Assembly: GCA_022601315.1 (NCBI GenBank)
Contig: JAHZIU010000323.1
Span: 1-7,133, forward strand
Direction of reading: 5' to 3'
From: Betaproteobacteria bacterium
GTDB lineage: Bacteria > Pseudomonadota > Gammaproteobacteria > Burkholderiales > Nitrosomonadaceae
Length of the DNA stretch: 7,133 nt
Shown piece by piece: positions 1 through 6,995 of the stretch (position 1 is the first letter of the stretch; each line of letters starts with the position of its first letter). A model generated the notes under the pieces. It made no database searches and was not told the DNA's origin. It worked only from the letters and a program-made list of their open reading frames with translations. The translations under genes were made by a program, and so were the position numbers.

Positions 1-506
1 AAAGCTTCGAGCGCTTCTTCATAACGACCATCATCAAGTAACAGTTCCGTTTGCGTGGTCAATCGCAGTGTTCCTTCATCTGGTGCTTCTTTCTCGGCAG
101 ATGCCAAATATTCATCACGCAACGGCATTTCCGTAAGTTTGTGCGCTGAACGTGCAGCAATCACAGCACTGATTGCCTTGCTAGCAGATGAACCCGATAA
201 TTTTAATGCCGTTGCAGCTCTTTTCTTAGCGTGTACGTAATCTCCTTCAAAATAAGCCTTAAGGCCTGAGTACATCATATTTTCCGCTTTTCTATGGCGA
301 TAGCCAAAAACCCTCAGCACAAGTCGAACTAATATGTAAAATACAAAAAATGCTGCAAGTAACCATGCTATAAAAATATCGAGTGACAGCTCAATTGTTT
401 CGTATGGTGGCATTTCCACAGTAGCATGTCCCGTAATATTTTTAGCGACAAGTGTTACAGCTACAGCGGCAGCAAATAATGCCAATACCCAAAGTACCAG
501 TCTCAT
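1..506 (-). CDS. hemY: HemY, heme-biosynthesis-associated inner-membrane TPR protein (C-terminus cut off by window edge)
   Basis: The first 168 codons are visible; the gene continues past base 1. The protein starts MRLVLWVLALFAAAVAV, a first membrane segment (about residues 2-21). A short periplasmic loop follows, then a second membrane segment (about 42-66) ending in a basic stretch (RLVLRVFGYRHRK). After that comes a soluble helical region with the wording of the HemY N-terminal/TPR family (MMYSGLKAYFEGDY near 77-90, RDEYLASAEKEAPDEG near 130-145). Family members are about 400 aa, so more than half is missing. The ATG at 506-504 is supported by AGGAGA four bases upstream and by the membrane segment starting at once. 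It is the last visible gene of the hemC-hemD-hemX operon. This proteobacterial HemY is not the protoporphyrinogen oxidase that carries the same name in Bacillus; its exact role in late heme synthesis is unsettled. Confidence 0.93.
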   Translation of the reverse strand, partial: MRLVLWVLALFAAAVAVTLVAKNITGHATVEMPPYETIELSLDIFIAWLLAAFFVFYILVRLVLRVFGYRHRKAENMMYSGLKAYFEGDYVHAKKRAATALKLSGSSASKAISAVIAARSAHKLTEMPLRDEYLASAEKEAPDEGTLRLTTQTELLLDDGRYEEALEA

Positions 507-510
507 ATAT

Positions 511-516
511 TCTCCT
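511..516 (-). promoter_or_regulatory. Ribosome binding site of hemY
   Basis: On the minus strand AGGAGA lies four bases before the hemY ATG. This is the strongest Shine-Dalgarno sequence in the window. It overlaps by one base the TAG (517-515) that ends the second hemX fragment, the tight stop/RBS packing of a hemX-hemY operon junction. Confidence 0.8.
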
Positions 517-777
517 AATAGCGTTGGAGCCGATAATTTTGAATTGCGCCAATGCTCATAGATAAAGCCGGCACACTTATTCCAGCCACACCAATTTGCA
601 ATTGATTCGATATTTGGAACATTTCAACTACAGGCTCAAGTTTTTTATCAAAATACAATTAATCCAACTTTTAGCTGCTCCAAGACCAGCTTTCATACAC
701 TTCACATAAAAAAGTGAAGTTTTTGCTAACAATTGCTGCAAGAGAAAACATAGGTTAGCGTATTTTTTTGATTTTGT
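515..777 (-). pseudogene. hemX: Decayed C-terminal remnant of hemX (truncated and frameshifted)
   Basis: No intact reading frame fills the 314 nt between hemD and hemY, but two minus-strand frames in succession look like the end of HemX. The first (777-658) includes KAGLGAAKSWIN, matching the family's 'DL..A..W' helix. After WIN only two bases remain before the second frame (655-515), which begins YFDKKLEPVVEMF and ends VPALSMSIGAIQNYRLQRY and stop. Restoring one base at 657-656 gives W-I-N-x-Y-F-D, the spacing expected from HemX proteins (W...YFD, then a 'P..SL.AVR.YR'-like tail). The TAG at 517-515 overlaps the hemY RBS, as a genuine hemX end would. HemX is normally about 350 aa or is fused to HemD; only about 85 codons survive, so a larger deletion has also removed the N-terminal membrane segment and most of the domain. 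A frame break near 778-790 may hide a few more HemX-like residues. The family resemblance is from memory of the proteins, not from a search. Confidence 0.68.
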
Positions 778-820
778 TCAAGTACCACCTCCACTTGATA
801 TTTCTACACATCTTGAATCG

Positions 821-1612
821 CTATGCCGAATGTTTTGTTACCTGAAAGTAATCCTGTAAACCTTGCAGCAAACCAATATCTCCAGTGGAAACTGTTTTTA
901 CTACTTTTTCCAGTCCAATATCTTTTGCTGTCTGAGCAATACGATCATGCGTCGTAAACACCGGCGTAACCTTCAACAATTGTTGACCAAGCTGGCCTAT
1001 GATATCAAATAAATTATGTAATCCCTCACTACTAGTAATGATAACAGCATTAATTTTTCCTTGTGACCAGGATGTCAATAAGGGTCCAGTATCAACATCT
1101 GGCTTACCACGGTAGTAACATTCAGCATATTCAATAATTGCGCCACGTTGAATAAGCGTATCCCCCAGCAATTGTCGACCGCCATTGCCACGGAAAATTA
1201 CGATACGCTTACCTTTCACATGTTGTAATGCTTCCATTTGCAACAGTGCTTCACTATCAAATCGTTCAACCGGACAAATAACTTCATGGATGCCAAACTG
1301 CCGTAGCGCGTCAGCACTGCCTTTACCCACGGTGAGTATACTTAAATTTGCTGGCAATACGCCATGCTTATTAATTAAACACATGGCCTTATTGACCGCA
1401 TTTGGACTAACAAATATTGCCAAATCAAATTCATTCAAACGATGAATTAATGCAATCAACGCACCAGAATCTTTTACATCAGTTATTTCCAATACGGGAA
1501 ACAGCATTGGATTGCCGCCAATAGCTCGGATACCATCTGCCAGAACACCAGCCTGATGTGCCGGACGTGTCACTAAAATATTCTTTCCAACAAGTGGCTT
1601 TAATACAGCCAA
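821..1612 (-). CDS. hemD: Uroporphyrinogen-III synthase
   Basis: Closes and isomerises the linear tetrapyrrole hydroxymethylbilane, inverting ring D, to give uroporphyrinogen III, the branch point to heme, siroheme and cobalamin; cytosolic. The 263-aa length fits the family (about 240-270). The sequence shows the HEM4 fold in order: ILVTRPAHQAG near the N-terminus (residues 12-22), IFVSPNAV (about 66-73), a central TVGKGSADAL-like strand and helix, and VIITSSEGLHNL in the second lobe. HemD is poorly conserved, so the call leans on these short motifs and on position directly after hemC. The start is TTG at 1612-1610: an in-frame TGA lies 18 bases upstream, no in-frame ATG or GTG intervenes, and GGAAG (1622-1618) inside the hemC stop region is a fitting RBS. 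The hemC stop is only 2 nt upstream, suggesting translational coupling. It ends in an ordinary stop rather than a fusion to HemX. Confidence 0.93.
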   Translation of the reverse strand: MAVLKPLVGKNILVTRPAHQAGVLADGIRAIGGNPMLFPVLEITDVKDSGALIALIHRLNEFDLAIFVSPNAVNKAMCLINKHGVLPANLSILTVGKGSADALRQFGIHEVICPVERFDSEALLQMEALQHVKGKRIVIFRGNGGRQLLGDTLIQRGAIIEYAECYYRGKPDVDTGPLLTSWSQGKINAVIITSSEGLHNLFDIIGQLGQQLLKVTPVFTTHDRIAQTAKDIGLEKVVKTVSTGDIGLLQGLQDYFQVTKHSA

Positions 1613-1614
1613 CG

Positions 1615-2574
1615 CTACTTCCAGCCTTGCTCAGGGACTAATGCCGCTAGAATTTCATCAGCACCTTGTGCAATTAGGTTTTGTGCGAGTTGTTGTCCCA
1701 TTGCCTCGCCAGTTTCCGGTTTGCCATTTAAGGTCTCACTAACCATACGCTGACCGTCAGGACTAGCAACAAAACCACGTAGATGAAGATTTTCACCTTG
1801 AATTTCTGCAAAAGCCCCTAATGGTATCTGGCAACTTCCACCCAATACGCGGCTCATTGCACGCTCAGCTTCTACACAATATGCAGTTTCCTGATGATGT
1901 AAAGGTTGTAACAGCGCAACCAAATCCGGCCTATCAGCACGACATTCTATTCCTAAAGCACCTTGCCCCACCGCCGGTAAACTGTGCTCGGGACTGAGTA
2001 ATGCAGTAATACGCTCAGACAACTCCAGTCTTTTCAAGCCTGCTGCAGCTAAAATAATGGCCGCATATTGTCCCTCATCAAGTTTGCGCAATCGCGTTTG
2101 TACATTTCCACGTAGCGGCTTTACTTGCAAGTGCGCGAATTGCGCACGTAACTGACTCTCACGACGCAGACTGGATGTACCTACAATACTATTTTCAGGC
2201 AATGCCTCTAGATTAGAAAATTGTGCAGAAACAAAGGCATCACGCGGATCTTCCCGCTCGGTAATCGTCGCCAGTGTAAACCCTTCTGGTACATTCATTG
2301 GCAAATCCTTCATTGAATGCACAGCAATATCTGCACGACCATCTGCCAGTGCTTGCTCCAATTCTTTGATAAACAGACCTTTTCCGCCAATTTTGGATAA
2401 CGACTGATCAAGTATTTGATCACCACGAGTCGTCATGCCGAGTATGTTAATTTCAGTTTGCGGGTATAATTCGTATAAACGGCGCTGAATAAACTTTGCT
2501 TGCCACATAGCAAGCAAGCTTTCTCGTGAAGCAATTGTGATTTTTTGTGGGGGGGTAATGAGTGAATTGGGCAT
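1615..2574 (-). CDS. hemC: Porphobilinogen deaminase (hydroxymethylbilane synthase)
   Basis: Polymerises four porphobilinogens into hydroxymethylbilane in the cytosol, the substrate of HemD encoded immediately downstream. Length is 319 aa, typical for the family (about 310). Landmarks in order: [15 protein letters not shown] (13-26), [14 protein letters not shown] (63-76), the HSMKDLP loop with the catalytic aspartate D90 (E. coli D84), [13 protein letters not shown] (131-143), [13 protein letters not shown] (154-166), [14 protein letters not shown] (199-212), and VLGGSCQIP with C248, the cysteine that holds the dipyrromethane cofactor (E. coli C242). All key residues are present. The start is ATG 2574-2572; no clear Shine-Dalgarno precedes it, and the next in-frame ATG (M23) would remove conserved sequence. 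A run of seven C (G on the plus strand, 2549-2555) followed by six A lies in codons 7-12 without disturbing the frame. Confidence 0.98.
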   Translation of the reverse strand: MPNSLITPPQKITIASRESLLAMWQAKFIQRRLYELYPQTEINILGMTTRGDQILDQSLSKIGGKGLFIKELEQALADGRADIAVHSMKDLPMNVPEGFTLATITEREDPRDAFVSAQFSNLEALPENSIVGTSSLRRESQLRAQFAHLQVKPLRGNVQTRLRKLDEGQYAAIILAAAGLKRLELSERITALLSPEHSLPAVGQGALGIECRADRPDLVALLQPLHHQETAYCVEAERAMSRVLGGSCQIPLGAFAEIQGENLHLRGFVASPDGQRMVSETLNGKPETGEAMGQQLAQNLIAQGADEILAALVPEQGWK

Positions 2575-2604
2575 TAAAATGAAATGAAAAAAATTACAAA
2601 AGTT

Positions 2605-2635
2605 CTTATAGAATTTCTAATCAATGTAGCGCCAA
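2605..2635 (-). promoter_or_regulatory. Candidate sigma-70-type promoter for the hem operon
   Basis: On the minus strand TTGGCG (2635-2630) and TATAAG (2610-2605) lie about 30 bases before the hemC start. They match 4 of 6 and 5 of 6 consensus bases, but the 19-base spacer is longer than ideal. The position is right for the only upstream region of the operon; the hexamers are weak enough to be chance in AT-rich DNA. Confidence 0.3.
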
Positions 2636-2726
2636 ACAATTAATGAAACCAAAAGCTGAAAGGTTTTAGCGTTCAAACATCTGGATATACACTAAATAGC
2701 AAATTCTTAATCAATGATCATTTTAG

Positions 2727-2768
2727 CATGGTCGATGCCAACTTGGGTTATGGCGAATACTGACCATG
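2727..2768. repeat. Nested inverted repeat in the hemC-ppc divergent region
   Basis: CATGGTC (2727-2733) is perfectly complementary to GACCATG (2762-2768). Inside it, GCCA (2737-2740) pairs with TGGC (2751-2754), extendable by a T-G pair, around a 10-base loop. The structure ends eight bases before a candidate ppc -10 element (TATACT, 2776-2781), where an operator or a structured leader could act. A single 7-bp repeat of this kind is expected by chance in 220 bp; only the nesting and position raise it above noise. Confidence 0.35.
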
Positions 2769-2775
2769 TATTTTT

Positions 2776-2781
2776 TATACT
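2776..2781 (+). promoter_or_regulatory. Candidate -10 element for ppc
   Basis: TATACT lies 17 bases before the ppc ATG and matches 5 of 6 consensus bases. No good -35 hexamer sits at 16-18 bases (the bases there read GCGAAT), so if it is used it may need an activator. A start here would give a very short leader containing GGGTGA (2784-2789), a weak Shine-Dalgarno nine bases before the ATG. Confidence 0.28.
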
Positions 2782-2798
2782 GTGGGTGATGTAACACA

Positions 2799-5594
2799 AT
2801 GACTATTTCTAGTTCAGAAAACAACAACTTCGAAGATCATTCAATAAATGAAAAAGACCTACCACTTCGTGACGACATTCGCCTACTAGGTCGAATGTTA
2901 GGTGACACGTTACGCGAACACGAAGGCGATTCCGCGTTTGATTTGGTTGAGAGAATTCGACAGACAGCCATTCGTTTCCACAGAGAGCAAGACCCGGAAG
3001 CACGTCAAGAGCTTGATACCATCCTCAACGAACTGAGTAATAAAGCGACTGTAACCGTCGTTCGGGCTTTTAGTTATTTTTCACAACTTTCCAATATCGC
3101 TGAAGACGTACACCATAACAGACGCCGCCGCGCACATCTTTGTGCCGGCTCTTCGCCACAAGCTGGTAGCGTAACACTTGCATTGGAACGGGTACTCGCG
3201 AACGGAAAAGATAGCGCTGCTTTAACCCGTTTCTTTGCCAAAGCAATCGTTTCTCCTGTGCTCACGGCACATCCAACTGAAGTTCAACGTAGAAGTATCC
3301 TTGATTGTCAATTAACCATTGAACGCTTGTTGAAAGAACGCGCCCGTACACAACTCACACCCAATGAATTGCGCCATAACACGGAAAATTTACGCGCCAT
3401 GATCCAAATTCTATGGCAAACACGAATGCTACGCTCTGTACGTTTGTCAGTACACGACGAAATCGAAAATGGTCTGGCCTATTACAGCTATTCCTTCCTT
3501 ACGGAAGTACCATATATCTATGCAAAAATAGAAGACCTGCTGGAAAATCACATGGGAAATGATGCTCCACACGTTGCTTCGTTTCTGCGTATTGGCAGTT
3601 GGATTGGCGGTGATCGTGACGGCAACCCATTTGTGACTCATCAAGTAATGCTCCATGCAGCAGAACGCCAATCAGCTCTAGCACTGGATTTTTATATTGG
3701 TGCCGTTGAAAAGATTGGACACACCATGAGTTTGGCGGAGCGCCTGGTTAATGTTACCGATGAATTAAAAGAATTAGCTGCTTCGTCACCAGATATTCCA
3801 GCCTGTCGAATTGATGAGCCTTACCGACGCACATTTGTCTCTATGAGCGCACGTCTTGCAGCAACCAGCAAACAATTAGGCCATACACCATCTCTACGTA
3901 ACAAAATTGAACCGACTGAGCCTTACGCAGACAGCGCCGAATTCATTCATGATCTTGACGTAATTATTACATCATTAAAGCAACACAAATCCAACTGGCT
4001 GGCACATGGCGCATTACGTAATCTACGTCGCGCAGCCGATGTATTTGGCTTTCATCTGGCGCCACTTGATATGCGACAGCATAGTAAAGTACATGAACAA
4101 GTTGTGGTTGAATTATTTGAGTCGGGTACACATCGAACAGATTATCTAGATCTTACGGAAGACCAACGCATAGAATGGTTATTGACTGAAATCAGCAGTC
4201 CGCGTCCATTACTTTCACCTTACTTGCAGTACTCTGAATCGACACAATCTGAGTTACGCATACTACAAATGGCCGCAGAAATTCAAAAACGTTTTGGCCA
4301 TGCCGCCATGCCTAACTACATTATCTCCATGACAACAAATGTGATTAATGTATTAGAAGTCGCGTTGCTGTTGAAAGAAGTCGGCTTATTACAAGCGGGC
4401 GCCGTCCCTACCCTGGGTATGAACATCATTCCATTGTTTGAAACCATTACCGACTTGCGAGATTGCGGTGTAATTATGGATCAATTGTTTGCGCTACCTT
4501 ACTACCGCGAACTACTTGTGTCACGGGGAAATGTACAGGAAGTAATGTTAGGGTATTCGGACAGTAATAAAGATGGCGGCTTTATTACTTCTAATTGGGA
4601 GATTTATAAAGCCGAGATTGAGTTGACAAAGGTGTTTGCCAAACACAATATTGAATTACGTTTATTTCATGGGCGTGGTGGCACAGTGGGTCGGGGCGGC
4701 GGCCCAAGTTACCAGGGCATACTGGCGCAACCACCTGGCAGTGTTAACGGTCAGATACGTGTTACCGAACAAGGGGAAGTGATTGGCAGCAAGTATGCCG
4801 AACCAGAAATTGGCCGACGAAATCTCGAGACATTAGTTGCCGCCACTATTGAAGCAACATTATTGGGTCACGATCCTCTGGGGGACAATGCAGACCGTTA
4901 CCATAAGGTTATGGAAGAACTGGCTTCTCACTCCTATGTGGCCTATCGTAATTTGGTGTTTGAAACACCCGGATTCAAACAATTTTTCCAGGAATCAACA
5001 CCAATACGCGAGATTGCCGGATTACATATCGGCAGCCGCCCTGCTTCACGTAAAAAAACCGATGATATCGAAGACTTACGCGCCATCCCTTGGGTTTTTA
5101 GCTGGGGATTAAATCGCGCCATGATTCCAGGGTGGTTTGGTTTTGGTCAAGCCATTGAAGCATTCATAGAAGAAAATCAATCGGATGACGGGTTAGAGCT
5201 ACTGCAGGAAATGTATCGTACTTGGCCATTCATGCAAACCTTGTTATCCAATATGGATATGGTGTTAGCGAAATCTGATATGGGTATCGCCTCAAGATAT
5301 GCCGAGCTGGTAACAGACGAAGTATTACGTGAAGAAATCTTTGGGCGTATTAAGAATGAATGGAAACGTTGCCAAAAATGGTTATTTGCGATAACAGGAA
5401 ATACTGAGTTATTGCAGGACAACCCCACTTTGGCTCGCAGCTTACGCAATCGTTCACCATATATAGACCCACTGAATCATTTACAAGTGGAATTACTGCG
5501 CCGCTATCGTTCCGGAGAAGATAGCGACGAAGTAAAACGGTCTATTCACCTTACAATTAATGGCGTAACGGCTGGCTTGCGTAACAGCGGATAA
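2799..5594 (+). CDS. ppc: Phosphoenolpyruvate carboxylase
   Basis: Carboxylates phosphoenolpyruvate with bicarbonate to oxaloacetate, replenishing the TCA cycle; cytosolic, Mg2+-dependent, tetrameric in the family. At 931 aa it is slightly longer than the E. coli enzyme (883), within the usual bacterial range. Landmarks: VLTAHPTEVQRRS with catalytic H158 (E. coli H138), IGSWIGGDRDGNPFVT, GYSDSNKDGG with K591 (K546), and the glycine loop FHGRGGTVGRGGGP with R626 and R632 (R581, R587). The aspartate-inhibitor site also looks intact: R632, K825 in the LAKSD motif (K773), R885 in RSPYIDPLN (R832) and N929 in the C-terminal RNSG (RNTG in E. coli). Feedback inhibition by aspartate or malate is therefore expected. 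The ATG at 2799 is the first in-frame start with a weak GGGTGA upstream. It is transcribed divergently from hemC, and nothing in it looks broken. Confidence 0.99.
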   Translation: MTISSSENNNFEDHSINEKDLPLRDDIRLLGRMLGDTLREHEGDSAFDLVERIRQTAIRFHREQDPEARQELDTILNELSNKATVTVVRAFSYFSQLSNIAEDVHHNRRRRAHLCAGSSPQAGSVTLALERVLANGKDSAALTRFFAKAIVSPVLTAHPTEVQRRSILDCQLTIERLLKERARTQLTPNELRHNTENLRAMIQILWQTRMLRSVRLSVHDEIENGLAYYSYSFLTEVPYIYAKIEDLLENHMGNDAPHVASFLRIGSWIGGDRDGNPFVTHQVMLHAAERQSALALDFYIGAVEKIGHTMSLAERLVNVTDELKELAASSPDIPACRIDEPYRRTFVSMSARLAATSKQLGHTPSLRNKIEPTEPYADSAEFIHDLDVIITSLKQHKSNWLAHGALRNLRRAADVFGFHLAPLDMRQHSKVHEQVVVELFESGTHRTDYLDLTEDQRIEWLLTEISSPRPLLSPYLQYSESTQSELRILQMAAEIQKRFGHAAMPNYIISMTTNVINVLEVALLLKEVGLLQAGAVPTLGMNIIPLFETITDLRDCGVIMDQLFALPYYRELLVSRGNVQEVMLGYSDSNKDGGFITSNWEIYKAEIELTKVFAKHNIELRLFHGRGGTVGRGGGPSYQGILAQPPGSVNGQIRVTEQGEVIGSKYAEPEIGRRNLETLVAATIEATLLGHDPLGDNADRYHKVMEELASHSYVAYRNLVFETPGFKQFFQESTPIREIAGLHIGSRPASRKKTDDIEDLRAIPWVFSWGLNRAMIPGWFGFGQAIEAFIEENQSDDGLELLQEMYRTWPFMQTLLSNMDMVLAKSDMGIASRYAELVTDEVLREEIFGRIKNEWKRCQKWLFAITGNTELLQDNPTLARSLRNRSPYIDPLNHLQVELLRRYRSGEDSDEVKRSIHLTINGVTAGLRNSG

Positions 5595-5613
5595 ACTTAA
5601 TACGCCACAAACA

Positions 5614-5634
5614 ATCAATTGCAATTGATCAATT
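5614..5634. repeat. Overlapping perfect palindromes in the ppc-M16 gap
   Basis: ATCAATTGCAATTGAT (5614-5629) is a perfect 16-bp palindrome, and AATTGATCAATT (5623-5634) is a second, 12-bp one sharing seven bases with it. As RNA the first would form only a five-pair AT-rich stem with no following T run, so it is not a convincing terminator for ppc. The tandem symmetric layout would suit a dimeric regulator acting on the downstream gene, but no known operator is recognised. Confidence 0.4.
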
Positions 5635-5667
5635 AAAACCATTTTAACAGCCTGTTTGAGAACCCTT

Positions 5668-6972
5668 ATGCAAATGAAACGTTTCATATTTATCTTACTG
5701 ATTGGTTTTTATTCACAATGGCTATGGGCCTCGCCAGCTATACAATTTTGGCAAACATCCAAAGGCGCACGTGTATATTTCGTTGAAAACCATGCTTTAC
5801 CGATGTTGGACATCAGTGTGGAATTTAATGCCGGCAGCAGCATGGACACCCATGAAAAATCAGGTCGCGCCAGCCTCACCCGGCATTTACTGAACTTGGG
5901 CGCAGGTGGCCTTTCTGAAGATCAAATCTCAATAGCACTGGCGGATGTTGGCGCACAGCTGGGTGGACATTTCGGTCGAGATCGCGCCGGCTTATCACTA
6001 CGTACATTAAGCAGCGAACGCGAACGCAAACAAGCGCTCGATATTTTTTCCCGCATCATCCAACATGCAGAATTTCCACAAGACATAGTGACGCGTGAAA
6101 AAACAAGAACCATCGCTGGGTTAAAAGAAGCCAGCACCAAGCCAAGCTATATTGCAGGTCGCGAGTTGATGAAAATGCTTTATGGCAACCACCCCTATGG
6201 ATTCAACGGATCCGGAGAAATAGATACCGTTAATGCATTACAACGAAATGATCTCATTGAATTTTATCAGTCTCACTATACCGCAAGTAATGTAGTAGTC
6301 GCCATTATTGGTGATGTCGGCCGACTCGAGGCTGCAGCAATTGCAGAAACATTGACAAATGATCTACCCGCGCAGGGAACAATCAACCCAGTTTCACCGA
6401 TTAAGATTCCTGACGCACAAACAAAGAGAATCACCCATTCTGCAACACAGAGTCATATTCAACTAGCGTACCCCGGATTAAGCCGTATTGACCCAGATTA
6501 TTTTCCACTTTTAGTCGGCAACTATATTTTTGGCGGCGGAGGATTTGTATCTCGTTTAACAGATGAGATACGCCAACAGCGTGGTCTTGCATACAGTGTT
6601 CACAGTTTTTTTGCGCCCTATAAAGAACAGGGACCCTTCCAAATAGGCCTGCAAACAAAAAAAGAACAGTCTGAAGAAGCACTCGCAATAACCCAAAAAG
6701 TACTTAAAGACTTTGTTACGAACGGCCCCACTGAACAGGAACTGGATGCTGCCAAGAATAATATTATCGGTGGCTTTCCGCTACGCCTGGATAGTAACAA
6801 GAAAATCTTGGGCTATCTTTCCATGATCGGTTTTTATAATTTACCGCTCACTTTCGTCGATGATTATTTAGCCGCAGTTGAGGCTGTTACAACAGTACAA
6901 ATTAAACAGGCATTTCAACGTCGTATACAACCAGAAGGTATGGTCACTGTGATTGTGGGCGCAGTAGAGTAG
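5668..6972 (+). CDS. Secreted M16B (pitrilysin-family) peptidase homologue lacking the zinc motif
   Basis: A 434-aa protein with a signal peptide: MQMKR, then a hydrophobic core (6-20) and a likely signal peptidase I site after LWA (residue 21), so it should be periplasmic. It has the two-lobed M16 layout: an N-terminal Peptidase_M16 domain (about 32-180) and a Peptidase_M16_C domain (about 185-370). Where active members have the zinc motif HxxEH (as GLAHFLEH), this one reads GRASLTRH: S69 and R72 replace the first histidine and the glutamate, and only H73 remains. It should not be a metalloprotease by itself. The C-terminal substrate-binding pair is kept: R296 in FVSRLTDEIR and Y309 in GLAYSV. 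This is the pattern of the non-catalytic partner in bacterial M16B heterodimers. ATG 5668 is chosen because GAGAA (5658-5662) lies five bases upstream; a TTG at 5656 and an ATG at 5674 are alternatives. rsmD follows 23 nt later, probably co-transcribed. No catalytic M16 gene lies upstream. Confidence 0.93.
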   Translation: MQMKRFIFILLIGFYSQWLWASPAIQFWQTSKGARVYFVENHALPMLDISVEFNAGSSMDTHEKSGRASLTRHLLNLGAGGLSEDQISIALADVGAQLGGHFGRDRAGLSLRTLSSERERKQALDIFSRIIQHAEFPQDIVTREKTRTIAGLKEASTKPSYIAGRELMKMLYGNHPYGFNGSGEIDTVNALQRNDLIEFYQSHYTASNVVVAIIGDVGRLEAAAIAETLTNDLPAQGTINPVSPIKIPDAQTKRITHSATQSHIQLAYPGLSRIDPDYFPLLVGNYIFGGGGFVSRLTDEIRQQRGLAYSVHSFFAPYKEQGPFQIGLQTKKEQSEEALAITQKVLKDFVTNGPTEQELDAAKNNIIGGFPLRLDSNKKILGYLSMIGFYNLPLTFVDDYLAAVEAVTTVQIKQAFQRRIQPEGMVTVIVGAVE

Positions 6973-6995
6973 ACTCGCTGTCCCCAAAGTACGAA

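Noticed and set aside
55..240. Plus-strand open frame of 61 codons at the left end.
   Set aside because: It lies entirely antisense to hemY codons, has no ribosome binding site and no recognisable protein features.
699..724. Hairpin ACTTCAC/GTGAAGT followed by a short T run on the plus strand, resembling an intrinsic terminator.
   Set aside because: No plus-strand gene lies upstream; the operon runs on the minus strand, where no T tract follows the stem. The stem is short and AT-rich and sits inside the hemX-like coding fragment, so it is probably incidental.
778..811. Short minus-strand frame after hemD starting ATG TGT AGA, with GGAGG inside it.
   Set aside because: It stops after about 17 codons and has no family resemblance; at most it is more debris from hemX or HemD-HemX linker sequence.
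2713..2722. 10-bp palindrome AATGATCATT in the hemC-ppc gap.
   Set aside because: Short, AT-rich palindromes of this size are expected by chance in a window this long, and it is not at a promoter element I can place.
4837..5112. Plus-strand open frame of 91 codons inside ppc.
   Set aside because: It overlaps, in another frame, a highly conserved part of PPC; a shadow frame.
5595..5667. Possible promoter or terminator between ppc and the M16 gene.
   Set aside because: No pair of -35/-10 hexamers at good spacing and no GC-rich stem with a T tract; apart from the palindromes nothing can be supported.
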